Positions 1 through 8,057 of a stretch of 64,000 nucleotides of DNA are shown here, in pieces. Each line of letters begins with the position of its first letter. Positions within the stretch are counted from its first letter, which is position 1. A program made the translations under genes and the position numbers. Origin of the DNA: Pikeienuella litoralis (GTDB lineage Bacteria > Pseudomonadota > Alphaproteobacteria > Rhodobacterales > Rhodobacteraceae); NCBI RefSeq assembly GCF_037646705.1, contig NZ_JBBHER010000003.1, positions 372,001 to 436,000 of the forward strand. Reading direction: 5' to 3'. A model generated the notes under the pieces. It made no database searches. It had not been told where the DNA came from and saw only the letters and a program-made list of their open reading frames with translations.

Positions 1-2
1 AC

Positions 3-1442
3 GGGCATTGGCAGGATCTCTGCCGCGGCCCGCATCTCGCGCATACCGGCCAGGTGCCGGCGGACGCGTTCAAGCTGATGAAGGTCGCCGGCGCCTATTG
101 GCGGGGCGACAGCCGCAACAAGATGCTGCAGCGGATCTATGGCGTCGCCTTCGCCTCGAAGCCGGAGCTTGACGCCTACCTGACCATGCTCGAAGAGGCG
201 GAGAAGCGCGACCATCGCCGCCTCGGCCGCGAGTTGAACCTCTTTCACCTCCAGGACGAGGCGCCGGGCATGGTGTTCTGGCACCCGAACGGCTGGCGCA
301 TCTATCGCGCGCTCGAAGATTACATGCGCCGCCGGCTCGACGACTCCGGCTACAAGGAGATCCGCACGCCGCAGGTGGTCGACCGCAAGCTCTGGGAGGC
401 CTCGGGCCACTGGGAGGCCTACCGCGAGAACATGTTCATCACCGAGATCGACGAAAGCTCGGGCGCGGGCGAGCACGCCAACGCCAAGCGCGTGAACGCG
501 CTGAAGCCGATGAACTGCCCCTGCCATGTTCAGGTGTATAATCAGGGCCTGAAAAGCTACCGCGACCTGCCGCTCCGGCTGGCGGAGTTCGGCTCCTGCC
601 ATCGCTATGAATCCTCCGGCTCGATGCATGGCTTGATGCGGGTGCGGGGGTTCACGCAGGACGATGCGCACATCTTCTGCACCGCCGAGCAGATCGAGGA
701 CGAGACGCGGCGCTTCATCGAGCTGTTGTCCTCCGTCTATGCGGATCTCGGCTTCGACAGTTTCGACATCAAGCTCTCCACCCGTCCCGAAGTCCGGATC
801 GGCGACGACGCGGCCTGGGATCTCGTCGAAGGCGCGTTGGAGAACGCGATAAAGAAGCTTGGGCGCGACTATGAGATCGACCCTGGCGAGGGCGCGTTCT
901 ATGGGCCGAAACTGGATTTCAAACTGACCGACGCGATCGGCCGCGAATGGCAGTGCGGCACGTTCCAGGTCGATCCGAACCTGCCGGAGCGACTCGGAGC
1001 GGAATACGTTGGCGAGGACGGGGCGAAGCACCGGCCCTTCATGCTGCACCGCGCGATTCTCGGCTCTTTCGAACGGTTCCTCGGCATCCTGATCGAGAAC
1101 TACGCCGGCAAGCTGCCGCTCTGGCTCGCGCCGCGGCAGGTCGTCGTCGCGACGATCACCTCGGAGGCCGACGCCTACGCGCATGAGGTGGTCGCGGCGC
1201 TCCGCAAGGCCGGGCTCCGGGCCGAGGCCGACACGCGAAACGAAAAGATCAACTACAAGGTCCGCGAGCATTCGGTGGGCAAGGTCCCGGCCATCCTGGC
1301 GGTGGGGGCGCGTGAGGTCGCGGACCGGTCGGTCGCGATCCGGCGGCTTGACGACAAGCGTCAGAAAGTCGCGCCGCTGGCGGAGGCGGTCGCGGCGCTC
1401 AGCCTTGAAGCGACGCCGCCGGATCTGCTGCGCGGCGCCTGA
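3..1442 (+). CDS. thrS: Threonine--tRNA ligase, 5'-truncated by the window edge
   Basis: Charges tRNA-Thr with threonine in the cytoplasm. The reading frame is already open at base 3 (reading HWQDLCRGPHL), so the start and the TGS/editing domains lie before the window; about 479 residues remain of a family length near 640. The class II core is clear: LKPMNCPCH, the motif 2 region HRYESSGSMHGLMRVRGF followed by QDDAHIFC, the GAFYGPKLDF segment, and motif 3 MLHRAILGSFERF. A C-terminal anticodon-binding domain (from about LWLAPRQVVV) follows to the stop. It converges on the DUF808 gene with only 15 bases between the two stops, and no T-rich terminator is evident. The identification is very secure. 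Confidence 0.97.
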   Translation, partial: GHWQDLCRGPHLAHTGQVPADAFKLMKVAGAYWRGDSRNKMLQRIYGVAFASKPELDAYLTMLEEAEKRDHRRLGRELNLFHLQDEAPGMVFWHPNGWRIYRALEDYMRRRLDDSGYKEIRTPQVVDRKLWEASGHWEAYRENMFITEIDESSGAGEHANAKRVNALKPMNCPCHVQVYNQGLKSYRDLPLRLAEFGSCHRYESSGSMHGLMRVRGFTQDDAHIFCTAEQIEDETRRFIELLSSVYADLGFDSFDIKLSTRPEVRIGDDAAWDLVEGALENAIKKLGRDYEIDPGEGAFYGPKLDFKLTDAIGREWQCGTFQVDPNLPERLGAEYVGEDGAKHRPFMLHRAILGSFERFLGILIENYAGKLPLWLAPRQVVVATITSEADAYAHEVVAALRKAGLRAEADTRNEKINYKVREHSVGKVPAILAVGAREVADRSVAIRRLDDKRQKVAPLAEAVAALSLEATPPDLLRGA

Positions 1443-1457
1443 GGGCGCGAAGGCGGA

Positions 1458-2426
1458 TCACTCTTTCGGCGGGTCTTTGCGCGACATGGCGGCGATCGCC
1501 GGCGTGATCGCATAGGCGACGACCGGGATGAGGCAGAACCCGAGCGCGAGGCCGAACAGGCCGTCGCCGGTCGCCGTCACCACCCAGGCGATTCCGGCAT
1601 GCGCGCCCCCGAAGCCCGCCGCCGCGCTCGCAGCGGCGTGGCGGATCGCCTCATAGGGCGCCGGCCAGCCGAGAACCTCCAGCCCGTGGGTGATGATGCC
1701 GCCGCCGACCCAGAGCATCGCCGCCGTCCCGACCGTCGAGATGAGCGCCATCAGCGCCGGCATCGCCTTCACGATGAACCGGCCGAGCGCCCGGATGGCG
1801 TCGGGCCGCCGGGGCAGGCTGAGCGAGAGCCCGACATCGTCCGCCTTCACAAGCAGCGCGACCGAGCCATAGACCAGCGCGGTGATGCCGATCGCGACCA
1901 CGACGAGCACCGCGCCCTTGATCGGCGTGGAGCTCGGCCCGATCATGGTGAGGGCGATGGTCATGATCTCCGCCGAGAGGATGAAATCGGTCTTGATCGC
2001 GCCCTTTACGCGCGTCTCCTCCAGCCGGGCGGCGCTCAGCGGCTGAGTCGCCTGCGGCCCATGTTCGGGGTGCGGGTGGATCAGGCCCCAGATCTTCTCC
2101 GCGCCCTCGTAACAGAGATACCCGCCGCCGATCATGAGAAGCGGCATCAGCAGCCAGGGCAGAACCGCGTCGAGCAGAAGCGCGGCCGGCAGCAGAATCA
2201 CGATCTTGTTGAAGACGGACCCACGGGCGATTTTCCAGACGATCGGCAATTCGCGCGCCGCCGGCAGGCCCACGACATATTTCGGGGTGACGGCGGTGTC
2301 GTCGATGATCAGGCTGGCGGCCTTGGTTCCGGCCTTCGTCGCCTGAGCGGCGACATCGTCGAGTTGCGCCGCCGCGAGCTTCGCGATCGCCGCGACATCG
2401 TCCAGCAGGGCCAGCAGTCCGCTCAT
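1458..2426 (-). CDS. DUF808 family inner-membrane protein
   Basis: A 322-residue multi-pass membrane protein of the DUF808 (YedI-like) family, whose function is unknown. The N-terminus MSGLLALLDDVAAIAKLAA and the following DDTAVTPKYVVGLPAARELPIVWKIA stretch are typical of the family. Hydrophobic segments follow around residues 85-115, 165-200, 220-245 and 285-310. I start at the ATG at 2426 because AGAAGGA-like purine sequence lies just upstream and the family begins here; an in-frame upstream ATG at 2492 would add 22 residues unlike the family. It stands alone between thrS and tRNA-Tyr. Confidence 0.88.
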   Translation of the reverse strand: MSGLLALLDDVAAIAKLAAAQLDDVAAQATKAGTKAASLIIDDTAVTPKYVVGLPAARELPIVWKIARGSVFNKIVILLPAALLLDAVLPWLLMPLLMIGGGYLCYEGAEKIWGLIHPHPEHGPQATQPLSAARLEETRVKGAIKTDFILSAEIMTIALTMIGPSSTPIKGAVLVVVAIGITALVYGSVALLVKADDVGLSLSLPRRPDAIRALGRFIVKAMPALMALISTVGTAAMLWVGGGIITHGLEVLGWPAPYEAIRHAAASAAAGFGGAHAGIAWVVTATGDGLFGLALGFCLIPVVAYAITPAIAAMSRKDPPKE

Positions 2427-2646
2427 CGTCGCGTCCTTCTCCGATCGCCGATTCCGCAGTGTGGTGGGGCATAGCCGCGTCGGCGCCGGCATCGCAAGGC
2501 GGAGAATACGAAAATATGGCGGCGCGTCACTCTCATGACGACGCGCGAAGCGGGAATGGCCAACAGAGTGCGCTCATCTGCATCGGCGGATCTTGCCCTT
2601 TCCGAATACGGCGGTTAAGACGACCGAAATCAACGCTTATCCCTGT

Positions 2647-2732
2647 GGAGGGGTGGCAGAGCGGTCAAATGCAACGGACTGTAAATCCGTCTCGGAGACG
2701 ATACGCTGGTTCGAATCCAGCCCCCTCCACCA
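2647..2732 (+). tRNA. tRNA-Tyr (GUA)
   Basis: An 86-base class II tRNA with encoded CCA. The acceptor arm GGAGGGG pairs with CCCCTCC at 2722-2728, the anticodon loop CTGTAAA carries GTA at 2681-2683, a long variable arm (around CTCGGAGACGATAC) marks it as a Tyr/Leu/Ser-type tRNA, and the T arm GCTGG-TTCGAAT-CCAGC is intact. Confidence 0.96.
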
Positions 2733-3317
2733 TTTCACACCTTGAAATTGAGACCCTCCTAGAGCCTTGAAAATAAAGGTGTATTCGGGGGTTTCGGCGC
2801 CCTTCTCTCCAGCCGTGTCTCCGGGGTTCCGCACGGGCCAATCTGAGCGCCGTTCTCCTGGCGGGGCGCTGGAAAGGCGTTGGCTCCGGGCGCTCCCGCT
2901 GATTCATCGCGCCGGACGTTGGAGGGATGCGGCGCGCGGACCGGACGCCTGTTCGGGGAGCCTGTTTTCCTACGTTGATCTTGAGCCGCGCGCCCCGAAG
3001 GGGCGGCGAGCGCCGGATCGAGTCGGTCGGCGAAGGTCTTGCAGACAGAATCGGGCCAGACGCATCGGACCCGTCGCGCCTGACCCCACAGGATCACGCC
3101 GCGACCATGGGCCGGCGAATCCGCGAGGGCCGAACACGCCGTCGCGTCTCTGGCGGGCCATCGGGGTGTCGCTGGAAAAGCCAGATTGGCGTTCAGGAGA
3201 ACGGCGCCTGAGCTGGCCTTTCAAAGCCCCCGCAGCGCAGCCGTGGCGGGGGGGCGAACCGCTAACCCATGTTTTTATTCAAAGCGTTAGCGGATCTCTC
3301 AACACGAATGTGTGAGA
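2733..3317. other. Intergenic stretch between tRNA-Tyr and tRNA-Ala, no convincing gene
   Basis: Several open frames cross this 585-base stretch on both strands, but none looks like protein: they are rich in Arg, Pro and Gly, show no family motif and lack a good ribosome site. Three structures stand out. GCGCCGTTCTCCTG at 2847-2860 recurs as its exact reverse complement at 3194-3207; GCCAATCTG at 2837-2845 recurs reverse-complemented at 3182-3190; and CCGCTAAC at 3259-3266 pairs with GTTAGCGG at 3286-3293 across a 19-base loop, just downstream of tRNA-Ala. A CCCCCGC/GCGGGGG pair lies just before that. No function is assigned. Confidence 0.5.
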
Positions 3318-3393
<76 letters not shown>

Positions 3394-3450
3394 TTGCCAA
3401 GGCTGGCGTTTATTGCGCGCGGGGCGGGCTGTCAATGGGGCGGAGCGATG

Positions 3451-4527
3451 TCAGACCCATCCGGTCAGTTCGCTCTTCAGAATGGCCTCCATCATGTCGA
3501 TATGGGCGTCGTCGTCATTGAGGCAGGGGATGTAATCGAAGCGCCGCCCACCGGCGGCTTCGAAGGCTTCGCGAATTTCGTCGTTGATTTCCTCCAGCGT
3601 CTCGACGCAATCGGCGGAGAAGCCCGGCGCGATGATTGCGATATGCGTATTGCCGGCCTTCGCCAGCTCGGCCACCTTCTCCACCGTGTAGGGCTTGAGC
3701 CATTCCTTCGAGCCGAAGCGCGACTGGAAGCTGGTGACGATCTCTCCCTCCGGCCAGCCGAGCCGCTCCTGAAGGAGCCGCGTCGTCTTGTGGCAGTGGC
3801 AATGATAGGGGTCGCCCTTGTCCAGATAGGATTGCGGCAGCCCGTGATAGGAGGCGACGAGCGCGTCGGGGCGCGCATCCATCTCCGCATAGGCGCGCGT
3901 CACCGATTGCGCCAACGCCTCCGCATAGAGCGGATGATCCGCGTAGGCGGCGACGGTCCGGAAGGCGGGCTGCCAGCGCATCTTCATCAATTGGCGGAAC
4001 GCCTGATCGTTCGCGGTTGCGGTCGTGGCCGCCGCATATTGCGGATAAAGGGGGAAGAACACGATCCGGTCGCAGCCGAGATCGTGCATCTCCTGGATCT
4101 TGGATGGGGTGGACGGGTCGCCGTAGCGCATGCAGAAGTCGACGATGACGGTGTCGCCATAGGCGGCTTTCAGCCGCGTGGCGACCTTCTCCGTTTGCGC
4201 GCGGGTGATCGTGAGGAGCGGGCTTTCGTCTCGCTCCCTGTTCCAGATCGAGTCATACGCCTTGCCCGACTTCTGCGGCCGCGTGGTCAGGACGACGAGA
4301 TGGAGGATCGGCCGCCACAGCCATTTCGGCGCCTCGATCACGCGGGTGTCCGACAGGAACTCCCGAAGGTAGCGGCGCATGTTCCAGTAATCGGTCCCGT
4401 TCGGCGTGCCGAGATTGACCAGGAGCACCCCGGTTTTCCGTTCCGGCACATGCGGGTGGCCCTTCGGGGCGTGGGCGAGCCGGTCGCTGTCGGGCGCGTC
4501 TTTCACCGTCTGTCTCCTCTGATCCAT
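3451..4527 (-). CDS. hemH: Ferrochelatase
   Basis: Inserts Fe(II) into protoporphyrin IX, the last step of protoheme synthesis, at the membrane surface. It has 358 residues, a usual length. GVLLVNLGTP at residues 33-42 opens the first half. The metal-handling histidine is His228 in SYHGLPQSY, and the conserved acidic face is around FSADCVETLEE (Glu309). A YHCHCH stretch at 241-246 supplies extra Cys/His. The ATG at 4527 has GGAG five bases upstream. It is transcribed away from the methyltransferase gene at 4634-5563 only in position, not direction: both run on the minus strand with 106 bases between, so co-transcription is possible. Confidence 0.96.
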   Translation of the reverse strand: MDQRRQTVKDAPDSDRLAHAPKGHPHVPERKTGVLLVNLGTPNGTDYWNMRRYLREFLSDTRVIEAPKWLWRPILHLVVLTTRPQKSGKAYDSIWNRERDESPLLTITRAQTEKVATRLKAAYGDTVIVDFCMRYGDPSTPSKIQEMHDLGCDRIVFFPLYPQYAAATTATANDQAFRQLMKMRWQPAFRTVAAYADHPLYAEALAQSVTRAYAEMDARPDALVASYHGLPQSYLDKGDPYHCHCHKTTRLLQERLGWPEGEIVTSFQSRFGSKEWLKPYTVEKVAELAKAGNTHIAIIAPGFSADCVETLEEINDEIREAFEAAGGRRFDYIPCLNDDDAHIDMMEAILKSELTGWV

Positions 4528-4633
4528 GGCGTCTCCGCAGAGCGGGCCGGACGGGCGCCGGTCGATAGAAGTGAGGACTTATGCCCCCACAAGCGCGGAT
4601 CAACGCGTCCGCGGCCAATCGCCGCCGTTCGCT

Positions 4634-5563
4634 TCATGAGCCGTAGGGCGCCTTCTCCCCCGCAGGCCGCTCGACCGCGCCGAGCGCATCGGCCAGCCGC
4701 GTGGTGGCGGAGCCGGGGCGGAGCGGTTTCGGTTGATTCTCCGCCGGGGCCCATCCGGTGAGATAGACGATCTCGAACGTCGCGCTCACCCGGCCGTCGG
4801 GGCGCGAGAAGTGCCGGGCGTAGATCTCCGCCGCCCGCAGCAGCGTCGCCCGCCGCGTGAAGCTGCGGCGCCGCGCCGACAGCGGGTTCGCCTCTCCCAT
4901 GGCGCGGAGATCGCGCATCAGATGAAAGGGCGTCTCGTAGGAGACGTCGACGCGATCGACATCGGCGACCGGCATGGCGAATCCCGCCCGTTGCAACAGC
5001 GCGCCGAGATCGCGGATCTCGCCCATCGGCGCGACGCGGGGCGAGACGCCGCCTTCAACCTCGGCCTCCGCCTCCGCCAGCGCGGCGCGAAGCTCGGCCA
5101 GCGTCTGGCCGCCGAAGAGCGCGCCGAGAAACAGGCCGTCCGGCTTCAGCGCCAGCCGGAGCTGGGTCATGACGCCGACCGGGTCGTTGGCGCGGTGGAG
5201 CGTCATGCCGCTGATCGCGAGATCGAAAACGCCCGGCGGCGCGTCCGGGGATTCTTCCGCGGCCTGGCGCGTCTCCGCCCGCGGCGCCCGCGCGCCGGCC
5301 AGCGCGGCGAGGGCTGGGGCGCTTTCCGTCTGCACGAGGCTGGCCTCGCCCGCGCGGGCGCCGAGCGCGGCCGCGAAGGCGCCGCCGCCGGCGCCGTGGA
5401 TCAGAACGGCGGGGAAATCCCTCTTCACGTCGTCGACCCGCTCCGCCAGGCCTTCGGCGGCCCGCTCGATCAGGAAGGCGGCGTCGCCGGACGTCGCGCT
5501 TGTTAAGAATTTTTTAACTCTCGGCGCGCGCATCATGCGCGCGTTATGATCGAAAAGCTCCAT
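4634..5563 (-). CDS. NDUFAF5-like SAM-dependent methyltransferase
   Basis: A 309-residue class I methyltransferase related to the mitochondrial complex I assembly factor NDUFAF5 and distantly to BioC. The N-terminus MELFDHNARMMRAPRVKKFL matches the LFDR-A-RRRR opening of that family. The SAM-site region is around VLIHGAGGGAFAAALG, and DLAISGMTLHRANDPVGVM is the equivalent of the usual LxLHWVNDLPG segment. Starting at 5563 keeps the family N-terminus; a long open frame continues upstream to 6028 but only antisense to comF. Its start codon lies inside the comF coding region: the two divergent genes overlap by 18 bases at their 5' ends. The acceptor (protein arginine, as in mitochondria, or a small molecule) is not known from sequence. 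Confidence 0.82.
   Translation of the reverse strand: MELFDHNARMMRAPRVKKFLTSATSGDAAFLIERAAEGLAERVDDVKRDFPAVLIHGAGGGAFAAALGARAGEASLVQTESAPALAALAGARAPRAETRQAAEESPDAPPGVFDLAISGMTLHRANDPVGVMTQLRLALKPDGLFLGALFGGQTLAELRAALAEAEAEVEGGVSPRVAPMGEIRDLGALLQRAGFAMPVADVDRVDVSYETPFHLMRDLRAMGEANPLSARRRSFTRRATLLRAAEIYARHFSRPDGRVSATFEIVYLTGWAPAENQPKPLRPGSATTRLADALGAVERPAGEKAPYGS
5525..5543. promoter_or_regulatory. Perfect GC-rich palindrome at the divergent methyltransferase/comF starts
   Basis: CGCGCGCAT at 5525-5533 is mirrored by ATGCGCGCG at 5535-5543 around a single central base. It lies inside the first codons of the methyltransferase and just before the comF ATG at 5546. A second AT-rich element, GTTAA-N7-TTAAC at about 5501-5517, sits next to it. 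Either could be a protein-binding site, but the role is inferred from position only. Confidence 0.35.
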
Positions 5564-6376
5564 GACGACGCCTCCGGCTCCGCCGAGGGGTATATCCCAC
5601 GGGCCTTCCGGCGCAAGGCCGCCGGCTGGCTCGGGCGCGCGGCCAGGTTGGCGGCGGAATTCGTCTATCCGGCGGCCTGCCCGGCCTGCCGGACCGAAAT
5701 CTCCGCGCCCGGCGGCGTCTGCGCGGCGTGCTGGCGCGAGACCGTGTTCATCGCGCCTCCGGCCTGCTTCAGCTGCGGCGCGCCGATCCCGGTCGGCCTT
5801 GGGCCGGACGCGGTGTGCGACAGTTGCGCCCATGCGCCGCCGGTCTGGTCGCGGGGCGTCGCGGCGGTGGTCTATGGCGGCGCGGGCCGGAAGCTCGTGC
5901 TCGGGTTCAAGCACGGCGACCGGCAGGAAGTGGCCGCGCTCGCCGCCGGCTGGATGCTCCGGGCGCAGGCGGGGGCGGGGGCGGACCTGGCGCGGGCCGC
6001 CGATCTCATCGCGCCGGCGCCGCTGCATTGGCGGCGGATGGTGAAGCGGCGGTTCAATCAGTCGGGCGAATTGGCGCGGGAGATCGCGCGCGGCGCGGGC
6101 CGGCGGCGGGCGCTGGCGCTCGATCTACTGGAGCGAACCCGCGCGACGCCGAGCCAGGAGGGACGATCTCGCGGCGAGCGGCTGGTGAATGTGGAGGGCG
6201 CCTTCGCGGTTTCCGCGCGCTGGCGCCGCCGCGTCGTCGGGCGGCGGGTTCTGCTGATCGACGATGTGCTGACGACCGGCGCCACCCTTGCGGGCTGCGC
6301 GGACGCTTGCCGCGCCGCCGGCGCCGCAGATGTGAATGTGCTCGTCTTCGCGAGAGTTGCCTATGGCGACCGGTGA
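5546..6376 (+). CDS. comF: ComF family phosphoribosyltransferase-like protein
   Basis: A double-zinc-finger plus PRTase-fold protein of the ComF family, linked to handling of DNA taken up in competence and to DNA repair, with unsettled biochemistry. Four CxxC-like pairs, CPACR, CAACW, CFSCG and CDSC, fill residues 45-95. The PRPP-loop motif VLLIDDVLTTGATL is at about 233-246, and FNQSGELAREIA precedes it as in the family. 276 residues is somewhat longer than the common 230-250, the extra part being N-terminal, so an internal start (for example a TTG before AAEFVYPAACP) is possible. It is divergent from, and overlaps, the methyltransferase; grxC follows 36 bases after its stop. Confidence 0.9.
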   Translation: MIEKLHDDASGSAEGYIPRAFRRKAAGWLGRAARLAAEFVYPAACPACRTEISAPGGVCAACWRETVFIAPPACFSCGAPIPVGLGPDAVCDSCAHAPPVWSRGVAAVVYGGAGRKLVLGFKHGDRQEVAALAAGWMLRAQAGAGADLARAADLIAPAPLHWRRMVKRRFNQSGELAREIARGAGRRRALALDLLERTRATPSQEGRSRGERLVNVEGAFAVSARWRRRVVGRRVLLIDDVLTTGATLAGCADACRAAGAADVNVLVFARVAYGDR

Positions 6377-6412
6377 TCGTAGGTGAGGAGGAGCATCACG
6401 AAGGACCAGAAC

Positions 6413-6670
6413 ATGAAGTCGATCGAGATCTATACGACGCCGATTTGCGGGTTTTGCCGCGCGGCGAAGCGCCTTCTGGATGACAAGGGCGTCTCCTACA
6501 CCGAAATCGACGTCATGACCGACCCGTCCCGGCGGGCCGAGATGACGCGCCGCGCGAATGGCGGGCGGACCGTGCCGCAGATCTTCATCGACGGCGCCCC
6601 GATCGGCGGATGCGACGAGCTCTACGCGCTCGAGCGGTCGGGGAAGCTCGACGGCCTTCTCGCGGCTTGA
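6413..6670 (+). CDS. grxC: Glutaredoxin 3
   Basis: An 85-residue dithiol glutaredoxin that uses glutathione to reduce disulfides. Its active site is Cys12-Gly-Phe-Cys15 rather than the more common CPYC, with the cis-proline segment RTVPQIFIDG and the glutathione-binding IGGCDEL. The ATG at 6413 has AAGGA eight bases upstream; an in-frame ATG at 6383 lacks support. It sits between comF and a nitrilase-family gene on the same strand, an arrangement shared by many Rhodobacterales, so an operon comF-grxC-nit is likely. Confidence 0.94.
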   Translation: MKSIEIYTTPICGFCRAAKRLLDDKGVSYTEIDVMTDPSRRAEMTRRANGGRTVPQIFIDGAPIGGCDELYALERSGKLDGLLAA

Positions 6671-6701
6671 AGCGCCGGCGATAGAGAGGCATCATCCGCC
6701 C

Positions 6702-7538
6702 ATGATGCTCCGCGCGGCCCTTGTCCAGCTTTCCTCCTCAGACGAGCCGGCGGCCAATCTGGCGCGGGCGGAGGCGCTGATCCGTCAGGCGGCGGCGGCC
6801 GGCGCGGCGTTGATTGCGACCCCTGAAGTCACCAACATCGTCTCGCTCAGCCGCGCCCGTCAGCAGGCGGCGCTGTGTTCGGAGGCGGAGGACCCGACCC
6901 TCGCCCGCCTCCGGATTGTGGCGGCGGAGTTGGGCGTGCGCTTGCTGATCGGCTCGCTCGCGCTCTCGGGGGAAAGCCCGGACGGGCGGTTCGTCAACCG
7001 CTCGTTCCTGATCGGGCCGGCGGGGGAGATCCGCGCGCGCTACGACAAGATCCACATGTTCGACGCCGCGCCCACCGCGAAGGAGGCGTACCGCGAGAGC
7101 GCCGGCTATCGGCCGGGCGAGGCGGCGGTGATGGCGGAGACGCCGTGGGGGCCGCTCGGCCTCACCATCTGTTACGATATGCGCTTCCCCGAGCTTTATC
7201 TCAGATTGGCCCGCGCCGGGGCGCGGCTGATCGCGGTCCCGTCCGCGTTTACGCGCCCGACCGGGGCCGCCCATTGGGAGGTGCTCTTGCGGGCGCGGGC
7301 GATCGAGACCGGGTGTCACATTCTCGCCCCGGCGCAATGCGGGGTTCATCGGGCGACGGTGGGAAAATCGCGCGAGACATGGGGCCATTCGATGATCGTG
7401 GGGCCATGGGGCGACGTGCTCGTCCAGGCGGCGGATGAGGAGGGCGTCTTCCTCGCCGACCTCGACATGGACGCCACGGCGGCGGCGCGGCGGCGGGTTC
7501 CGTCGCTTTCCGGGGCGCGGGTGTTCACCGGGCCTTGA
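6702..7538 (+). CDS. Carbon-nitrogen hydrolase, Nit2-like omega-amidase / deaminated glutathione amidase type
   Basis: A 278-residue cytosolic member of the nitrilase superfamily. The catalytic triad is visible: Glu42 in TPEVTNI, Lys116 in RYDKIHMF and Cys157 in TICYDMRFPE. The RFPE segment and the KIHMFD region are typical of the Nit1/Nit2 branch, which hydrolyses deaminated glutathione or omega-amides of 2-oxo acids. The neighbouring glutaredoxin makes a glutathione-repair role attractive, but the substrate is inferred. Start at 6702 (first of two adjacent ATGs) has GAGAGG upstream. Confidence 0.88.
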   Translation: MMLRAALVQLSSSDEPAANLARAEALIRQAAAAGAALIATPEVTNIVSLSRARQQAALCSEAEDPTLARLRIVAAELGVRLLIGSLALSGESPDGRFVNRSFLIGPAGEIRARYDKIHMFDAAPTAKEAYRESAGYRPGEAAVMAETPWGPLGLTICYDMRFPELYLRLARAGARLIAVPSAFTRPTGAAHWEVLLRARAIETGCHILAPAQCGVHRATVGKSRETWGHSMIVGPWGDVLVQAADEEGVFLADLDMDATAAARRRVPSLSGARVFTGP

Positions 7539-7555
7539 CGACGACGGGGGTGGAG

Positions 7556-7573
7556 CGGTTGACTGCTCAACCG
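7556..7573. promoter_or_regulatory. Inverted repeat upstream of the MarR gene, candidate autoregulatory operator
   Basis: CGGTTGA (7556-7562) and TCAACCG (7567-7573) form a perfect 7-base dyad with a 4-base centre, 20 bases before the MarR start. MarR proteins bind dyads of this size and often repress their own gene. Assignment rests on position and symmetry only. Confidence 0.5.
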
Positions 7574-7592
7574 GCTACCGGTGGAGACGGCC

Positions 7593-8057
7593 ATGCGGGC
7601 GATCGACGATCCGATCACGTTCACGGTTCTGACTGAGATCAGGGCGATCGGGCAATTGGCCGAGCTGCGCCTGCGGCGCGCGCTGCCCGACGGGCTGGAG
7701 CTTTCGCAATTTGCGGTTCTCAATCATTTCTCGCATCTCGGCGGAGAGAAGAGCCCGGCCCAGCTCGCCAAGGTGTTTCAACTCTCCAAGGGCGCGATGA
7801 CCAACACCATCGCGCGGCTGGAGGCGGCGGGGCATGTGCGGGTGCGGTCGGACGCGAAGGATCGACGCCGGAAGCTCGTCTCGCTGACCGAGGGAGGGCT
7901 TGAGATGCGGAACCGGGGAATCGCCGCGCTCGCGCCGGTTTTCGCGGAGATCGCGGCCGGTGTCGGCGGGGAGCGTCTGCGGACCGCGTTGCCGGCGCTT
8001 CGTGAACTCCGGCTGTTCCTGTCGGCCGCAAAGGGGCCGCGTGAGGCGGACGATTGA
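7593..8057 (+). CDS. MarR family transcriptional regulator
   Basis: A 154-residue winged-helix regulator. The HTH lies around residues 50-80 (SPAQLAKVFQLSKGAMTNTIARLE), followed by the wing with the family hallmark DAKDRRRKLVSLTEGG. The ATG at 7593 is preferred because GGAG ends seven bases before it; a GTG at 7581 would add four residues without a ribosome site. A perfect dyad lies just upstream. It precedes the ACP-serine palmitoyltransferase genes by about 460 bases, so it might regulate them, but no effector can be read from sequence. Confidence 0.93.
   Translation: MRAIDDPITFTVLTEIRAIGQLAELRLRRALPDGLELSQFAVLNHFSHLGGEKSPAQLAKVFQLSKGAMTNTIARLEAAGHVRVRSDAKDRRRKLVSLTEGGLEMRNRGIAALAPVFAEIAAGVGGERLRTALPALRELRLFLSAAKGPREADD

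Noticed and set aside
2767..3315. Open frame of 182 codons between the two tRNA genes
   Set aside because: No ribosome site, no family, Arg/Pro/Gly-rich composition typical of random GC-rich sequence.
5564..6028. Upstream extension of the methyltransferase frame
   Set aside because: It is antisense to comF, has low-complexity Arg/Ala composition and the family N-terminus begins at 5563.
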